Source: Sesamum alatum
Lineage: Eukaryota; Streptophyta; Magnoliopsida; Lamiales; Pedaliaceae
Length of the DNA stretch: 64,000 nt
NCBI GenBank assembly: GCA_034509735.1
Contig: JACGWO010000013.1
Location: forward strand, 13,908,136 to 13,972,135
Reading direction: 5' to 3'
Part shown: one piece after another, positions 12,093 to 23,454 of the stretch
Numbering within the stretch: position 1 is the first letter of the stretch
Layout: each line of letters starts with the position of its first letter
Position numbers and translations under genes: made by a program
Notes under the pieces: model-generated
Told to the model about the DNA's origin: nothing
Database searches by the model: none
Seen by the model: only the letters and a program-made list of their open reading frames with translations

Positions 12093-12116
12093 GATCCACT
12101 GAGCCCGCAGTGGATC
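12093..12116 (-). other. Leader hairpin H1 of D
   Basis: Perfect 9-bp arms around a 6-base loop (GATCCACTG, CAGTGGATC). The same hairpin with base changes that mostly keep pairing occurs in A1 (39384-39407) and B1 (54835-54858). Confidence 0.65.
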
Positions 12117-12867
12117 TGTGGTCAATCTATGGTGGCCTACACTATTACAAAATTATAACCCATTATCATTCTAATGGGGCTTGTAACGCCTCTTCATTCT
12201 TTTGGACTCTCCATCGTGGGCTCCGTCCAACGGGCCTCTTCTTGGGCCTCCATCACCATGGAAATGCTTCCTTACAATTTATTACAAAAAAATAAATCCT
12301 CACCAACCTAACTGCACTCATTACAACTTAAATAAGAAATCCCAATCAGAAGTTGGGGGAGTACAAAAGGAGGAAGAAAGCAAGCCTTATTATTTCAAGG
12401 CTAAAAAACGAGAGAGAGAAAGAGAATAATAAAACAAAGAGGCACGCAGGCCTCACCCAACAAAAATTAAACCATACATAAGGGCCATGGGCTTTGTGAT
12501 CATCCCCATTGTTTATCCAATAAACATTTAATACACATTTATATCAAATATAAATATGCCCATTAAATAAATACATCCAATGCATTTATAAAAATGATTT
12601 CCAATATCATAAACAACAACATAATTATATGCAGAAATATATATATATTAATAATGCCATTAAAAATGGATATCAAGTATCATACATCCAATGTACCAAA
12701 AAAAATTTTTTTTTTTTTGTTTGGAAACCATTTCCAAATTAATCTAAGGCACAATTAAATTTTAGAAAAAATCCAATTTAACTAAAATTAAAATTAGCCA
12801 AAATTAATTCATTTCAGAAAATATGCAGAAATGTGGAAAATCCAATTTTCCGGGTAAAAATAGCAAA

Positions 12868-13018
12868 AACGGCCCAGCCGTTCGAAACCGGCCGGCCGGC
12901 AGCACTGCCGGCCGCGCGCAGCGCCAGCACGCGCACGGCGTGCCGCTACCGGCCAGCGCTGTGCGGGCGCGCGCGCGCGCTGGCACTGTGCGGCCGGCAG
13001 CTGCTGCCGGCTGCACTG
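12868..13018. other. CpG-rich island in leader of D
   Basis: About 150 bases of high G+C, opening with the inverted repeat AACGGCCCAGCCGTT (12868-12882), which is also next to the family B islands. Surrounded by AT-rich DNA. Confidence 0.8.
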
Positions 13019-13270
13019 TTTTGAACCCAATTTTTTTTTTTCTTAAATATCTGCATTAAAACTGAAACTAAAACAATGCATTTTACAGAAAATCCAATTT
13101 TCAAAAAATGCATCGATATCCATAATTAAAAAGTAAAATTAACACATATTCTTCTAAACACATAATCATGCTTAAAACCGTAAAAACATGCTTTCCAAAA
13201 GCAAATTAAACATGTTGAACATGCTCATCACATAAAAACATGTCATTCCTAAAGCAACAACACCGAACCG

Positions 13271-13283
13271 GGCTCTGATACCA
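13271..13283 (-). other. Primer binding site of D
   Basis: Minus-strand TGGTATCAGAGCC, complementary to the 3' end of initiator tRNA-Met, one base inside the 5' LTR. It fixes element orientation. Confidence 0.93.
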
Positions 13284-13284
13284 C

Positions 13285-15488
13285 TGAAAGAATCGGTACG
13301 GCCCGGAACGCGGCGGAAGCGTAAAATAAAAGAAATTTAAAACGATTTCAAAGGGTGTTCCCTTTGAATTCCCGGGCGTTTCGGTGTATTCAAAAGCATA
13401 ATAACATACATAAAATATGCTTGAAACATGTGGCTAGAGGAGGAAACAAAAAGGTATAATAATTTAAATAGAAACATACCTTTTCGTTTCAATATGTACA
13501 ACGGCAACAAGCTTTGATTCTCTTTTCGTTCCTTTTCCGTTCACCTTAGGATTCAAATTAGAAACCCCTCTAATTTGTCCACACCACAGCAATGGAAGTA
13601 AATCTAGATCTACTGCTAGGTAAAAGCTAGATCAAGGAAGAAACGAAAAAACGTATTACACTATTGATTAGTGTATACGTATTTCTCATGTTCTCATTTT
13701 GAATCCAATTCAAAGAGAACTCAAAAAGAAGGAGAAAAGGCTGGAAATTTTCGTGGCTTGTATGCTAGGGAGTGCAAGTTAGGAAGATGAAAAGTGTATA
13801 CATGTGTGTGTTAGTTGTAGGTAGTTTCCAAAACCACCTACACACTAATGCACAACTTATGCTCAACGTCCAACCATGTTAGCACAATATGTGGACCACC
13901 TAGCCATCATGGCAAGCCACATCATTGCTTACATGGAGCCACATCATTGCTTACATGGAGGACTTTCAACTCCTCTTAAACTTGTATCAAACCTTTGAGC
14001 TTTGATTTCAAGTCATGGACCGATTTTGACCGGTCTTGATTTAATCAAATTAAATCAAGTGATCCATGGGTTTTAAATTAATCCAATTAATCTTAAACCT
14101 TATTGAAATCCAAAAGTTCATTTAATCCAATTAAATAAACATAAGCTCAAACACTAATTAATTGATCCAATCAATTAATTAAACGAAACCCAATAAATTA
14201 ATCCAATTAATTTAAAGGTATTGAGCCCAAAATTAATTAATCCAATTAATTAATTCTCGGGCCATCCATCTAATGGATTTTGCCAATAAATGATCCCATC
14301 ATTTATATTCTCCTTGAATTAATTTAATCCAATTAAATTAATTCACTTCTTCAAGAATTAATTCCAAATTAATTCCACTACTTCTATAGTGATTTGTGTG
14401 TGACTCTTTAGGTTCACCCTCAGCTAGACTTGGGCTTGTGTCCAACACAATTGATTAATTAAATTCAATTTAATTAATTATTTCTAATTTACCATTAATC
14501 AGAAATGCCCGTTACCATGGGTGGCTGTCTAGCAACAGTCCATGGCACTAGAGACTAGGTGAATGTTGGCGTGAAACATTTAGGCTCCGAATTCCATACA
14601 GGTACAGTCCTTTGTCAACCATCTCTCGGCCTTAGTCTAGGGCATGGAATTGGGTGTCGATTCCCATCCTGGACTAGGCAACTATGCTACAAACGCGAGA
14701 CGCGTTTACTCTATTGATCGACCTAGGGAAACCATTCCCTACTCGACCAATCGCTACGGCCGTAGACTTAATGAGTCGAAACCATCTCAGAGCGCATAGA
14801 AGACATAGCTGTCAAATACTGACAGGGGACAGATTTTATCTTGGAATCCACCGTCCTCACTACATACTCCGACTGTCGTGGACAAGGCTTATAATGACCA
14901 TATCAAAGACATGGTCACCTCTCACCAAATCCAAGATACAACCTTCATATGCAAGCGACTGCCATGATTCCTCAAGTCCGAGGACTAATCCCGTACTATC
15001 GGAACCGAGAATTCCAGTCATACCGACCAAGCCTCCAAGGCTTCCATATGACGATTCTCGCGAGTCAGTTCAGTCAGTTGACTACTTTGCCAACTAACCC
15101 ACTAAAATTGCATAGACGACCCACGTCTGGCACCGATGAAACTCGGCACTCACCCAGTGAATGCAATACTTAGTGCAAGTCTCTATAGGACACTCGAGGC
15201 CCAGTCTCGAGGTCCTCGACTTGGAACGTTTCAGACCGATCCTCAAGGAGTTGGTTTCACAGCCGCCAACCTATGCGCAGCTTAACTCAATGGGTTTTAC
15301 CAATCGGTCTGTGGGCATTTGTTGTGACATTGAAACACCGTTCAAATGTAAGTAGTAAGCACAACAAACACATTTTGCTAATGATGAATACTTACTTTAT
15401 CCATCAGTATAATATTACTTTGATAAAGATCGACGAATAGTTCCCAGAACAACCAATCCAATTGACTTTCTGGTCACTTATTCTAACA
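13285..15488 (-). mobile_element. 5' LTR of D
   Basis: 2204-bp LTR, TGTTAGAATAAGTGACC at 15488 to TTCTTTCA at 13285. It holds a 22-bp tandem duplication at 13916-13959 that is single in the 3' LTR (near 5561), so it arose after insertion. The conserved U3 block is at about 14510-14588. Confidence 0.93.
13479..13479 (-). other. Candidate splice donor in U5 of D
   Basis: Minus-strand AG|GTATGT, close to the plant 5' splice consensus, about 195 bases before the LTR end. Families A and B carry donor-like sites at the same place. Splicing is inferred, not shown. Confidence 0.4.
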
Positions 15489-15493
15489 GAGTT

Positions 15494-15850
15494 GGGTCTG
15501 AAACGTTCTAAGTCGAGGACCTTGAGACAGGGCATCGAGAGTCCTATTGAGACTTGTGTCAAGAGTCGTGTTCATTGGATGAGTGTCGTGTTTCATCGGC
15601 GACAGGCGTGGGATGCCTACACGATCTTGATGGGTTGGTCGACTGGGTCGAGCTGACTGGACTGACTCGCGGGGATCATCATATGGAAGCCTTGGAGGCT
15701 TGGTCGGTATGATTGGTTTTCCCCGGTTCCAATAGTACGGGAGTAATCCTCAGACTTGAGGAACCATGGCAGTCGCGTGCACATGACGGCTGTATCTTAG
15801 ATCTGGCGAGAGGTAATCATTCTGTAAGATGATTATCATAAGCCTTGTCC
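15494..15850 (+). mobile_element. B3 5' LTR, piece 2
   Basis: Matches the second part of family B LTRs (compare 51936-52290). It begins after the TSD of D (15489-15493) and ends with tgtcc (15846-15850), which is repeated at 25687-25691 as the TSD of B2. Confidence 0.93.
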
Positions 15851-18078
15851 TGATGGACAAGCGGATCCGCCCGGGAGCGCGAGCGGAAGCGAGAAAGGCG
15901 AGATAAGTGCGTAAATTTAAATAAAATTCAAAATACGCGAATCCCAAGGGGTGTACCCTTGGGTGCTCAACCGGGCGTTCGATGTAGGATGTGTAAATAT
16001 TAAAACATATATTTAAACACATAGGGCATAGATATATAAATGGAATCAATCAAAGCGTAATAAACCGTTACCTTTGATTGTTTAGCGTATGCTCCCGGCT
16101 ACTAGCGTTGTTCCTTCTCCGGAATGCTCACGAAATCCAAACGTATGGATTCTCCAAAAGGTGATCCACACCACACCGGAAGAAACACACGTTCTTCTTG
16201 CTAGAAAAAGAACGGGTTTAGGAAGGAATCGGTTTAAGAGAAGAACACTATGAATTAGTGTTCTCTTAAACTTACTTTGTTCTTCTTCTTGATTCAAAAT
16301 CAAGTGAAGAACACAAGTGTAAGAGAGGGAGGGAGCACGAAAATTGAGAGAGAGGAGAGGATTTTTGTCTTCTCTTTTTTCTAGAAAAAGATGAATAATG
16401 AATCACTTGTGCTAGGTATTGCATATTCTAATATATATACATAATTAATGTGATTATTGGAATGTGTCTATGTTCATCCAAGGATGTCTAGATTCATTCC
16501 AATCAATCACCATCAATTCTTCAATCAAGCCTACCAAAATTTATGGTATGATCAAATCATACCAAAAGGGAAGAGCTTGATTGGAGTTGATTTGTCTCTT
16601 TCCAAAAGAGACAAGTCAACATACCACCTAGCATGCAACATGGCTGATTTTGCTTCCTCCAAGGGAGCATGTCGGCCATGTTTAATTAAGGGAAGAAGTC
16701 CAACTTCTTCCTATTCCAAATTAGGAATTATTTCTCCTCTCGGGTATAATTTAACGGACCGGGTTTTATCGTAATCCAATTGCGACGAACCCAACATTAA
16801 ATCCAATTTAATGTCCACTTAAATTATTCCCGTTGACCTTTAATCCAATTAAAAGATCCAACGTCTCAACATCTCAACTTTCCATATTTAATCGAAAATC
16901 CAATTTACCGATTAAATGAAAGCCCGATACAATATCGGCCCGTCCATCCAATGGACTTTCCCTTAAGTAATCCAATTACTTATTTTATCCTTCTAGATTG
17001 ACTCCAAGTCGATCTCTCAACCTCCTCGGTGATTTGTGTGTGACCCTTTAGGTTCACCCTGAGCTAGACTTGGGCCCGTGTCCCACAAGGGCCCGTTACC
17101 ATGGGTGGCCGTCTAGCAACGGTCCATGGCACTAGAGACTAGGTGAATTAGCGTGAACATTTAGACGCCGATTCCGTACGGGTACGATCCTTCCGTCTAC
17201 TGTCTCCCGGCCTTAGTCTAGGGTATGGAATTGGGCGTCGGTTCCCATCCTTGACTAGGCATCTATGCTTAATACTCGAGACCACGTATGCTTCATTGCG
17301 TCGACACAGGAAACCATTCCCTGTTCGACCAACCACTGTGGCCACAGCTTCAAACAGCATGAACGTGTCTCCGAGTGCATAGGAGATACCTCTGTCACAT
17401 ACTGACAGGGGACGGATCCTCTTTTGGAATCCACCGTCCTCGCTACACATTCTGACTGCCCTGGACAAGGCTTATAATGATCATCTTATAGAATGATCAC
17501 CTCTCGCCAGATCCAAGATACAGCCGTCCTGTGCACGCGACTGCAATGATCCCTCAAGTCTGAGGATTACTCCCGTACTATCGGAACCGGGGAAATCCAA
17601 TCATACCGACCAAGCCTCCAAGGCTTCCATATGATGATCCCCGCGAGTCAGTCCAGTCGGCTCGACCCCAGTCGACCAACCCATCAAGATCGTGTAGGCG
17701 TCCCACGCCTGTCGCCGATGAAACACGACACTCATCGAATGAACACGACTCTTGACGCAAGTCTCAATAGGACTCTCGATGCCCTGTGTCGAGGTCCTCG
17801 ACTTGGAACGTTTCAGACCCAACTCTTAATCAGTTGGTTTCATGACCACCATCCAATGCGTGGCCCAACTGCACGAGTTGTTATCCATGGTCTGTGGGCT
17901 TTGTTGCGATATAAGTTAAACACCATTTTAACAAATGTAAGATGAGCGCAACAAAGAAGGTACCATTGGTGACGAATACTCATCTTATTCATCACATAAT
18001 AATATTACATTCACATCAAGTTGTCGGATAGGTTACAAATTGCCAAACCTATTGGCTTTCTGGTCACCTATTCCAACA
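15851..18078 (-). mobile_element. 3' LTR of B2
   Basis: 2228 bp, starting TGTTGGAATAGGTGACC at 18078. Contains the long R/U5 hairpin at about 16229-16272 and the conserved U3 block at about 17090-17160. Followed on the plus side by the polypurine tract. Confidence 0.95.
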
Positions 18079-18089
18079 ATCTCCCACTT
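18079..18089 (-). other. Polypurine tract of B2
   Basis: Minus-strand AAGTGGGAGAT directly upstream of the 3' LTR. The tract primes plus-strand DNA synthesis in copia elements. Identical in A1 and B1. Confidence 0.9.
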
Positions 18090-20713
18090 GACCTAAAGCC
18101 AATCACCCATTGGCCTCGAACCTCTTATTCAGATGGTGAGTATGGGCAACTTGCGACATGGGCTTAGCAAGTGGATCTGCTGTGTTTTTCTGCGGAGCTG
18201 ACTCGGTCCAACCGAACGTCACTCCTGCTATCCATCTCTCTAAGAGATGGTAGCGTCTAAGAATATGCTTGGATCGTGATGAGATCTCGGTTCCTTTGCT
18301 AGCGCTATCGCCCCGTTGTTATCATAAAAGATAATTACAGGCTTAGCAATGCTAGGTACTACATCCAACCCTTGGATGTAGCTCATCAACCAAACCACTC
18401 CTTAGCAGCTTCCAAAGCCGCTATGTATTCAAAACTGTATGGTGGAGTCCGCCGTGAAAGCCTGCTTGGAACCCTTCCAAGTAACCATGCCACCATTTGG
18501 TCTAAATACAAAACCATACTGAGACTTGGCATCATCGTCATCCGACTGGAAGCTAGCGTCGCTATAGCCTTCCAGTATCAATTCTCCACCACCGTAGATC
18601 AAGAGCATGTCCTTAGTCCTTTTCAGGTACTTCAGGATAGTCTTGACTGCACTCCAGTGTGCCTTCCCGGCACGCGACTGATATCGACTAGTTACGCTCA
18701 AAGCGAAAGCCATATCAGGTCTAATGCACTGAACAGCATACTGTATGCTGCCTACGGCTGAAGCATAGGATGTCCTACATCCGTTTAAGTTCCTCATCAG
18801 TCTTAGGAGACTGCTTCTTGGATAACTTAATTTCATGCCTCATATACGAGGACTGGGCCATTCCTAACATCCTTCTAGATCTATCCCTGTAGATCTTGAT
18901 GCCAAGGATGTAGTATGCCTCGTCCATATCCTTCATAGAGAATTGCGTTGACAACCAAGCTTTAGTGGTACCTAACATCTTAGCATCATTCCCAATGAGC
19001 AAGATGTCATCCACGTAAAGTACCAGAAACGCAACTGAGCTCCCATTGATCTTCTTGTATACACAAGGATCGGACTCGTTCTTGATGAAATCATATCCCC
19101 GTATGACTTCATCAAAACGTATGTTCCAGCTTCAGGTTTAACCCCTTTTGGTGGATCTGCTAGGGTCCAAATCTTGTTTGTACCCATCGAGTCCATCTCG
19201 GATTTCATGGCCTCAAGCCACTTGTCCGAATCGATGTCCGACATCGCTTCTCCGTACATCTTTGGATCATTATCCAACTGACCAGTCAGGCCCAGAAATC
19301 CATACCTATCAGGTGTATGGGATACTCTGGCTGACCTACGGAGGACTGGAAACAATATCACTGGGAACAACTGGCTCAGATGTCACTGCCGCCTCATGGG
19401 GTACCTCACTTGATTCCTCAAGGAGTACCTCATCGCGTCGACTATCCGATGGAAAACCTTTTTCCAAGAACACTGCGTTTCGCGAGACAAAAACCTTTTG
19501 CTCGGAGGGATCATAGAAACAATACCCCGCAGTTTCTTTCGGATAGCCGATAAACCTGCATAAACTGGACCTCGAGTCCAGTTTATCTCCCACTAATCTC
19601 TTGACATATGCGGGGCAACCCCACACTTTCAAGTATTTGTAGGAGGCAGGTTTGCCATGCCATATCTCATATGGCGTCTGGGATACCCTTTTAGATGGCG
19701 CCAAGTTCAAAATTTTGGCCGCCGTCTCAAGAGCGTATCCCCAGAAGGAAAGGGGTAGTTCGGTAAAACTCATCATGGATCAGACCATGTCCAACAAGGT
19801 CCGATTCCTCCTTTCAGACACACCGTTAAGCTGCGGTGTTCCAGGAGGGGTCCACTGAGAAGAGAATCCCATTCTCTTTTAGATAATCAGTAAACTCACC
19901 ACTCAAATACTCTCCACCTCGGTCCGACCGAAGGGCTTTGAATCTTTCGACCGGTTTGGTTCTCTACTTCAAGTCTGTATTCCTTAAAACTTCCAAAGGC
20001 TTCAGACTTGTACCTCATCAGGTAAACATAACCATACCGTGAGTGATCATCGGTAAAGGTTATGAAGTACGAGTACCCACCTCTAGCCTGAGTATTTAGT
20101 GGAACCACAGACATCTGTATGGATCAAATCCAACAGACCACTGGCTAGCGTACTTTGTCCAACAAAGGGTTTCTTGGTCATCTTTCCCTTTAGACAGGAT
20201 TCGCAGGTCGTAGGTTGTCCAAATCGTCTATTTCTAGACTCTTTGAGTCCACCAACCTTCTTATCCTATCTTTAGAGATATGACCTAACCTCGCATGCCA
20301 TATCTGTGCGTTATTATGATCATCATGTTTTCGTTTGTGTTCTGCAGTCATAATCCAATTAGACTGTTGAAGTATGTACAGACCGTTGACCAATGTACCA
20401 AGCAGATGAGAAATACCATCTTTGATAATGAAAAAAACCGTTTTTATTGATGGTAAATTCATATCCCTCCTTATCAAGGACCGGGATTGAAACAATATTT
20501 TTAATCATGCTAGGTACATAGAAACAGTCGTTCAGTACAATCCTAACATGACTACTAATGGCTAACTCTAGTGATCCTACGGCCTCCGCAGCAACGGCCT
20601 TGCCATCGCCTAGCCTTAGGATCATCTCATCCTTGGTTAGCCTTCTGCTTCTTTGCAGTGCCTGTAAATCATTGCAGATGTGAGCACCACACCCGGTATC
20701 CAATACCCATGAA
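18090..20713 (-). pseudogene. B2 pol (PR-IN-RT-RH), broken
   Basis: Protease motif DTGCGAHIC is at about 20700-20680. The pre-integrase HHCC region (IWHARLGHIS) lies near 20300, integrase core (TFTDDHSRYGYVYL) near 20060, integrase C-terminal part (KRLVGDKLDSRSSLCRF) near 19590, and YVDD at 19006-19017. Each is in a different open stretch because of frameshifts. RT jumps from DPPKGVKP straight to the codons for SWNIRFDEV at about 19131-19136, losing about 114 codons compared with A1, including the TAFLNG region, and shifting frame. RNase H has a stop within the DST.EAEY motif (about 18430). Both lesions are identical in B1. Confidence 0.92.
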
Positions 20714-21616
20714 GCAGAATTAGTAATCATATTAACTTCAACCACAAACACACCTGGGTTGGAGAGGAGTTGTGGGCACTCCCTTTTCCAATGCCCTTTC
20801 CCTTGGCAATGCATGCAGACATCATTTGCCTTGGACCGCTGAGAACCACGGGCCTTCCCTTTCCCTTTGCTTGGTCCAACCGGAGCAACAGGGACGCCCG
20901 GAGCGCGAGTAGGGGCCGCAACCGTCTTCCCTTTGCCCTTCTTCCTCTTCCAGCGTCCGGCCCTCTTGCCATTCGCCTTGGAGGTCGAAGCCTCTCCTAT
21001 CAATACCGTCGGCGCCGACTTGTGGGTCGTTGCCTCGTATTGGACCAGCATGTTGATCAACTCATGAATAGACTTCTCAAGTCCGTTCATGTTGTAGTTT
21101 ACAAACAAACGGGTCATAGGATGGAGGAAGCGACTGGAGGATTACGTCAATGTACGTGTCATTGTTAAGCCCAGCTTTAAGGTCCTCGAGTTTCTCCACT
21201 AGGGAGAGCATCTTGACCCCATGACTCTGTACAGACGCTCCTTCAGCGAGCTTGGTGCCAAAGAATGCTTTTGTGGCGGCATATCTAATATGCCTATCCG
21301 GAACCGCATAAACCTCGTTCATGCGGAGCATTATGGCGGAGACGTTGTCCAGCCTCTCATACTGCTTCTGGATGTCGTTAGACATCGAAGCCAGTATGAT
21401 ACTGCGTACTTTCCGGTTTTCCTCATGCCATTTCTCGAACGTCAAACGTTCTTCAGCCATGGACCCCTCCGGTAAGTCGCTCGTGGCGGCTCGTCCAAGA
21501 CGTAGCCTTGGTTCTCGAAACCCGAGAACAATCCTCAGGTTTCTCAGCCAGTCCGAGTAGTTCGTTCCGTTGAATTTGTTAGTCTCAAGAATCACGGTTA
21601 ACGGGTTCTTAGACAT
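20714..21616 (-). pseudogene. B2 gag
   Basis: Starts at the ATG at 21616 (minus): MSKNPLTVILETNKFNGTNYSDWLRNL. Two nearby indels change the frame over about 20 codons (after RIVLGF) and restore it, so the open part runs 179 codons to 21077. A further shift separates the C-terminal part, which continues from 21117 through a basic linker and CCHC knuckle CMHCQGKGHWKREC (20776-20817). Frame then runs on into protease without a stop, the usual copia gag-pol fusion. The start matches A1 and B1. Confidence 0.9.
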
Positions 21617-22055
21617 ATCTACATTAATGAAAATGTAAAGCAGAAATTAGCAGATGATGGTAATATTATTGTTCAAGTTGAAGACTTGGTCTTTTAGTCT
21701 TTAACCCTCCCACTATTTATACGAAAGTCCGCCACTCTCAAGCGGAGTTTTGGGAAACTATTTCCTAGTGGGCTTGGGATCCACAAGCGTAATCTCCATG
21801 CCCCGCTTTTACGATTCACATGAAGAAGACCTCGTGGGAGATATCCAATATCATTCTCATCCAATGAGATTCCCAAGATATTTTGCCTCACCTATTCACA
21901 TGGTCCCAAGGACTCCAAGCGAACCATGTTTACTCAGTGTTGGGCCCGACCCATCAACCAAATCATGCTCAAACTGTCGCCCCCACGACTCGTGAGGCAG
22001 GGAAACAGCGAGCGCAGTCTTTTTGTTCACAACAATAATGCAGCTTTCCCCTAGT

Positions 22056-22089
22056 CCAAGTGTGCCACGACTCGTGAGACCACACTTGG
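22056..22089 (-). other. Leader hairpin H2 of B2
   Basis: Perfect 9-bp arms (CCAAGTGTG, CACACTTGG) enclosing the quasi-palindrome CACGAGTCGTG. The loop is the same in A1 and A2, where the arms have another sequence but still pair. Confidence 0.7.
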
Positions 22090-23035
22090 GTAGTGGTAGC
22101 TTCCTCACCCACATTGCTGTGGATGGAAGGCTCGGACAGACCAAAATACCATTTTTGATCCAAGTCCGTTCTGGGCCTAATATTTAATTTGGTTCAACCA
22201 AATGAGAGTTTGTGTATGACCGAGACCTCATCACATTATTGTGTTTTAGCATGCATAAATATCCAATATTTAAAGCGATAAATAAATACGCCGCATGCAG
22301 AAAACATAGCATACCCTTGTTAGGATGATCACAAGCCCAACCTATGCGACCCACTGAGCCCGCAGTGAGTCTATGGTCTGTCTAGGGTGGTCCTAAATTA
22401 TTACAATAGTAATATACCCATTGTCATTCCAATGGGCCTTGTAGTGCTCTTGTTTCACGCCTTGATGCTCCTCCTTGGGGTCTCCGACTCCAATTGCTTG
22501 TTAAAATTGAAACCTCACCAATCCTATCTACTCTCATTACAACTGAAAGTAATACATTTGTAATAAGGAAAACAAGCCTTAACATCATGAGGCTGAAAAT
22601 ACGGGAGATGATAGTCCCAAAAACAAGAGGCACGCAGGCCCCACCCAACAGAAAATAAATAAACATTCATTCATCCATACACAAGGTCTAGGCTTTGTGA
22701 TCATCCCATGTTGATTCCATCAACTCACATAACATATTATTCCAAATAATCATGCATAAATAACCAATGGATATTCCAAATATCCAAGTGATGTCCAACA
22801 TCACAAAAGCATAAATATATAAATAATATGCAAAATTCAAATTTTAAATTTAATGGACATTTTACACAATGCATCCAATGCATGTATTAATCCCAAATTA
22901 ATTAAGCAAATTTAATCCAAGGAATAATCCAATTATTCTAAAATCAAAAATGCAAAATTAACATATTTCAGAATATTGTGCAGAAAATACAGAAAATCGA
23001 ATTTTCCGGAAAAAGTCGAAAAACGGCACAAAACA

Positions 23036-23197
23036 GCCCAGCCGTTGTGCTGGCCGGCCGCCCGCGCGCACAGGGCAGCGCCCGCGCGCGCTGGCCCTCG
23101 GCCAGCAGCGGCCGGCTGCGCACAGCGCGCGCACGCGCCTGTGCGCAGCGTCCGCGCGCAGGCGCCCGCCTGCGCGCGGCCACTGCTGGCCCGACCA
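23036..23197. other. CpG-rich island in leader of B2
   Basis: About 160 bases of high G+C with many GCGCGC and GCCGGC steps, followed by poly-T. Shorter than the islands of family A. Confidence 0.82.
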
Positions 23198-23439
23198 AAT
23201 TTTTTTTTTTTTGTTTTTCAAAACTGTTTCAGCACAATAAAATTAATATTATTCTGAAAATAAGCATGCAATTTTAGATCCAATCTAACAAAATTAAGCA
23301 TGCCAAAAGTCCATTAAATCCAAACAATTGAATCATCATATTATTCATATATTTATGTAATCTAACATGCCAATTAAAGCCATTTAAAAGCAAGTAGATC
23401 ATGCCAAACACATAGATCTATGACCCTTACATCGAACCG

Positions 23440-23452
23440 GGCTCTGATACCA
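23440..23452 (-). other. Primer binding site of B2
   Basis: Minus-strand TGGTATCAGAGCC, two bases inside the 5' LTR; matches initiator tRNA-Met. Confidence 0.95.
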
Positions 23453-23454
23453 CT

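Larger units (their letters stand above)
11328..13284 (-). mobile_element. Leader of D
   Basis: Non-coding interior between the gag ATG and the 5' LTR. It contains a perfect inverted repeat GATCCACTG/CAGTGGATC (12093-12116), the twice-repeated TCTCACGAGTCGTGG-type motif (about 11690-11720 and 11762-11800), a CpG-rich island (12868-13018) and the primer site. A poly-A/poly-T run lies at about 12699-12719. No genes. Confidence 0.85.
4928..15488 (-). mobile_element. Element D, Ty1/copia with long LTRs, decayed
   Basis: Whole element on the minus strand, flanked by the exact TSD gagtt (4923-4927, 15489-15493). Order on its own strand: 5' LTR 15488-13285, primer site, leader, gag, pol, truncated 3' LTR ending at 4928. 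Its LTR ends ...ACCGATTCTTTCA and is distinct from families A and B, though it starts with the same TGTTAGAATA and shares the conserved U3 block. A family A solo LTR (8958-10960) lies in its gag. Coding frames are full of stops, and RT lacks a segment comparable to the one missing in family B. Confidence 0.93.
21617..23454 (-). mobile_element. Leader of B2
   Basis: Non-coding. Contains the H2 hairpin with arms CCAAGTGTG and CACACTTGG (22056-22089), a CpG-rich island (23036-23197) and the primer site (23440-23452). The base pairs directly upstream of the gag ATG form an acceptor-like polypyrimidine-AG (AG at 21619-21620). Confidence 0.87.
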
